Shown here in pieces: positions 5,616-7,474 of a DNA stretch of 7,474 bases. Below the pieces are notes generated by a model. That model had not been told where the DNA came from. It searched no databases and was given only the letters and a program-made list of their open reading frames with translations. A program made the translations under genes and the position numbers. Position 1 is the stretch's first letter. Every line of letters begins with the position of its first letter. The stretch spans positions 1-7,474 of the forward strand of contig PWVO01000203.1 in the NCBI GenBank assembly GCA_003561825.1, given 5' to 3'. This DNA comes from Candidatus Woesearchaeota archaeon. GTDB taxonomy: Archaea > Nanobdellota > Nanobdellia > Woesearchaeales > CG1-02-33-12.

Positions 5616-7474
5616 GATTGACTCTCCCCCTGCTTAAACAAGCCAATGGAGCAAATGATACGAGGTTCCTGACGTTCAACATCGTCTTCTCTAAGGCTGA
5701 GACGATCGTCGTTCCTCAGCGAGATTACCAATTCGGCAAGATCCTCATCCGAGACCCCTGCTCTCATCTGGCGGTTAAGTATGTCCGTAGCCGATTGGCG
5801 AAGGGGATACCTGTAAACATCATCGATGGCTTTAACGAGATCATCTCTGGCTGCTAAAAGTGGTTGTTGTTCTTCTAACTGTTCATAGTACCGCTTCAAA
5901 CGGTCATAGGTACGATATCGAGCTCCAGAGGGACGTCCCAATTGGCCGCCAACTGCCTTTTCTTGCTGAACAATATGCTGTACTCCTTGGCGGACTAACT
6001 CATGATGGCGCTCGTGGCGTGGTACTGGTGGTGTATCAGGAGCGCATTCTGCTACCCTTAGCACCGCCAGTTGGGACTGGGTCACACTCTCACCCTTCCT
6101 ATTCATCCATGCAAGAGAATCGTTCCCTTCGGCAGTCCTCATGTACACCAGCACGCCCTCCGGTTCTTTTTCTGTTGGCTTGTGTTCTCTGCTTGAATAC
6201 ACTACGTCTGGAAGCTCGGATACTCTCTTCGCAAGACCAGTATCATTCTTCGTTGCATTATGCCAGATTTGGTAGGCATATGAGGCGAGGTCGACCTCTG
6301 TGTCGAATTCACCGTCCAGAATACCAGACTTCTCTGTGTACAGGTCTTTCAGTGCCTGGTTATTGAGGTCATCCTCAAAGAATTGCTCGTCTGATCCCAA
6401 GACTTCACCGCTCTCTACAAGACGCTGCTTAACTCTCGAACGTAGCCGGATTATCTTCTCAAGTCCTTTGGCCGGCAAGAAGGAGTAGCAACAAATGTTC
6501 TCAGATTTCTGCCCGATACGGTCGACACGACCGACACGCTGGATTAGCCTGATCAGTGCCCATGGCAAATCATAGTTGACAACGATGGCGCAGTCCTGAA
6601 GGTTCTGACCTTCACTAAGAACGTCTGTAGCTACCAAGACTCGGAGCTCATCTTCAGGTCGGACCACGCTTTCATTGCTTATCGGGCTGAACCGCCAGGC
6701 AGTGCTAGTAGGATCCTCTGATTGTCCAGTAACCCCTTCGAGTTTGCCCAGACCAAGACTTTCGAGCTCATCGGCCAAGTACCTGACAGTATCGGCAAAC
6801 TGCGTGAACACCAAGACCTTTTCCTTGGGATGCTCTTTGGCTAACAGCTGATGCAATGCTACGAGTTTGGTGTCACCCTTTGGACTCCATTTGCCAAAGT
6901 CCTGCATTAGCTTTGATAGATTCGCTACGTCTTCTATCAGTGAGTCCTGCAGAGAAGTATCGAACAGCTTTGGACGTAACCACCGGAATCGCTTCTTCTG
7001 TCGTGACCTATAGACCTCATAGATGCGCTGGGCGCAACTCATGTACCATTCCTGGCTATACTGATGCACCGTTTGGTTCTCTACTTGATTGGTGTTCGTT
7101 TCCTCAGTATCATCCTCTTCGTAGTCCATAACGGCCTGAATAGGTTCTGCTGTGTCAGAATCTTCATCATTGGTACCAACATCGAGAAGCTCCGCACTCT
7201 GGACACCTATGGGAAGAGGAAGCCCACTATCGATTGCATATATGTATACGTAGTTCCTTAAGATATGCCGATCTACCGAAAGCAGAAAAGATTGGCCGCT
7301 ACTTTCCAGCCGCTTGAACAAGTTGGTTCGACAGAACCCCATCAATCTCTTGCCGGCCCGGGATAGATTATCCAGTTGTTTCTTTTCATCTGCAGTGGCT
7401 ACTTCTTCAGCGCCCCTTGCTACGTAGTTACCTAAGCCGTATCGAGGAAGACGCAATCCGTTGACCATATCAAC
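5612..7474 (-). CDS. SNF2-type superfamily 2 helicase, C-terminal part (5' end outside window); DrmD-like candidate
   Basis: ATP-dependent DNA translocase or helicase, presumably the motor of a cytoplasmic defence complex. The frame stays open to the right edge (two more sense codons, V and D, precede the Met at 7468), so the gene is cut. RecA-like domain 1 with Walker A and DExx should lie upstream and is not visible. Residue numbers count from the Met at 7468. The second RecA domain covers about 200-330: motif IV KVLVFTQF (217-224), motif V VLVATD (277-282) followed by LSEGQNLQ (284-291), and motif VI QRVGRVDRIGQ (310-320) with its two Arg. Before it, RLMGFCRTNLFKRLESSG (41-58) is, from memory, a conserved block of helicases found beside restriction-type methyltransferases. 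Residues 96-130 form an acidic linker with 14 Asp/Glu. The C-terminal third is mostly helical (about 490-590) and ends in EPRIICSIGL plus a short tail. The TGA stop overlaps the next gene's ATG. Family is certain; placing it as class 1 DISARM DrmD is inference. Confidence 0.93.
   Translation of the reverse strand, partial: VDMVNGLRLPRYGLGNYVARGAEEVATADEKKQLDNLSRAGKRLMGFCRTNLFKRLESSGQSFLLSVDRHILRNYVYIYAIDSGLPLPIGVQSAELLDVGTNDEDSDTAEPIQAVMDYEEDDTEETNTNQVENQTVHQYSQEWYMSCAQRIYEVYRSRQKKRFRWLRPKLFDTSLQDSLIEDVANLSKLMQDFGKWSPKGDTKLVALHQLLAKEHPKEKVLVFTQFADTVRYLADELESLGLGKLEGVTGQSEDPTSTAWRFSPISNESVVRPEDELRVLVATDVLSEGQNLQDCAIVVNYDLPWALIRLIQRVGRVDRIGQKSENICCYSFLPAKGLEKIIRLRSRVKQRLVESGEVLGSDEQFFEDDLNNQALKDLYTEKSGILDGEFDTEVDLASYAYQIWHNATKNDTGLAKRVSELPDVVYSSREHKPTEKEPEGVLVYMRTAEGNDSLAWMNRKGESVTQSQLAVLRVAECAPDTPPVPRHERHHELVRQGVQHIVQQEKAVGGQLGRPSGARYRTYDRLKRYYEQLEEQQPLLAARDDLVKAIDDVYRYPLRQSATDILNRQMRAGVSDEDLAELVISLRNDDRLSLREDDVERQEPRIICSIGLFKQGESQS
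5623..5630 (-). promoter_or_regulatory. Shine-Dalgarno sequence of the methyltransferase gene
   Basis: The purine run GGGGGAGA ends seven bases before the ATG at 5615. It lies inside the last codons of the helicase gene. Together with the ATGA stop/start overlap it supports this start and translational coupling of helicase and methyltransferase. Confidence 0.75.

Overview
The window is an accessory, defence-island type segment from a bacterium of medium G+C (my hand counts of 60-base blocks run from about 33% to 60%). The Shine-Dalgarno sequences are typical bacterial ones (GAGGTG, GGGGGAG) and genes end in both TAG and TGA, so a standard code is used. Nothing in the sequence lets me name the organism. 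There is no rRNA, tRNA, transposase or CRISPR array.

Layout: every convincing gene lies on the minus strand, so transcription runs from right to left. From the right edge these are: (1) the C-terminal ~620 residues of an SNF2/superfamily 2 helicase, whose N-terminal part lies beyond the window (7474-5612); (2) a 1047-residue Eco57I/PglX-like N6-adenine DNA methyltransferase, coupled to the helicase by an ATGA overlap (5615-2472); (3) a 66-residue protein with four cysteines, behind a strong Shine-Dalgarno sequence (2449-2249); (4) a 631-residue single-chain GmrSD-type (DUF262 + DUF1524) nuclease with a GTG start inside the end of gene 3 (2259-364). Bases 1-363 hold no well-supported gene. They contain three inverted repeats and one weak candidate for the start of a very basic protein that runs off the left edge.

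How the genes may work together: the spacing (4-nt overlap, 22-nt gap, 11-nt overlap) indicates one operon with its promoter outside the window. A helicase directly before a large adenine methyltransferase resembles the DrmD-DrmMI pair of class 1 DISARM. That assignment cannot be tested here because the defining drmA and drmB genes are not visible. GmrSD enzymes are modification-dependent nucleases, so the operon may pair a self-marking restriction-like module with a nuclease against modified phage DNA. The small Cys4 protein between them is the least explained member. The methyltransferase also changes base composition near its target-recognition region, which suggests domain exchange.
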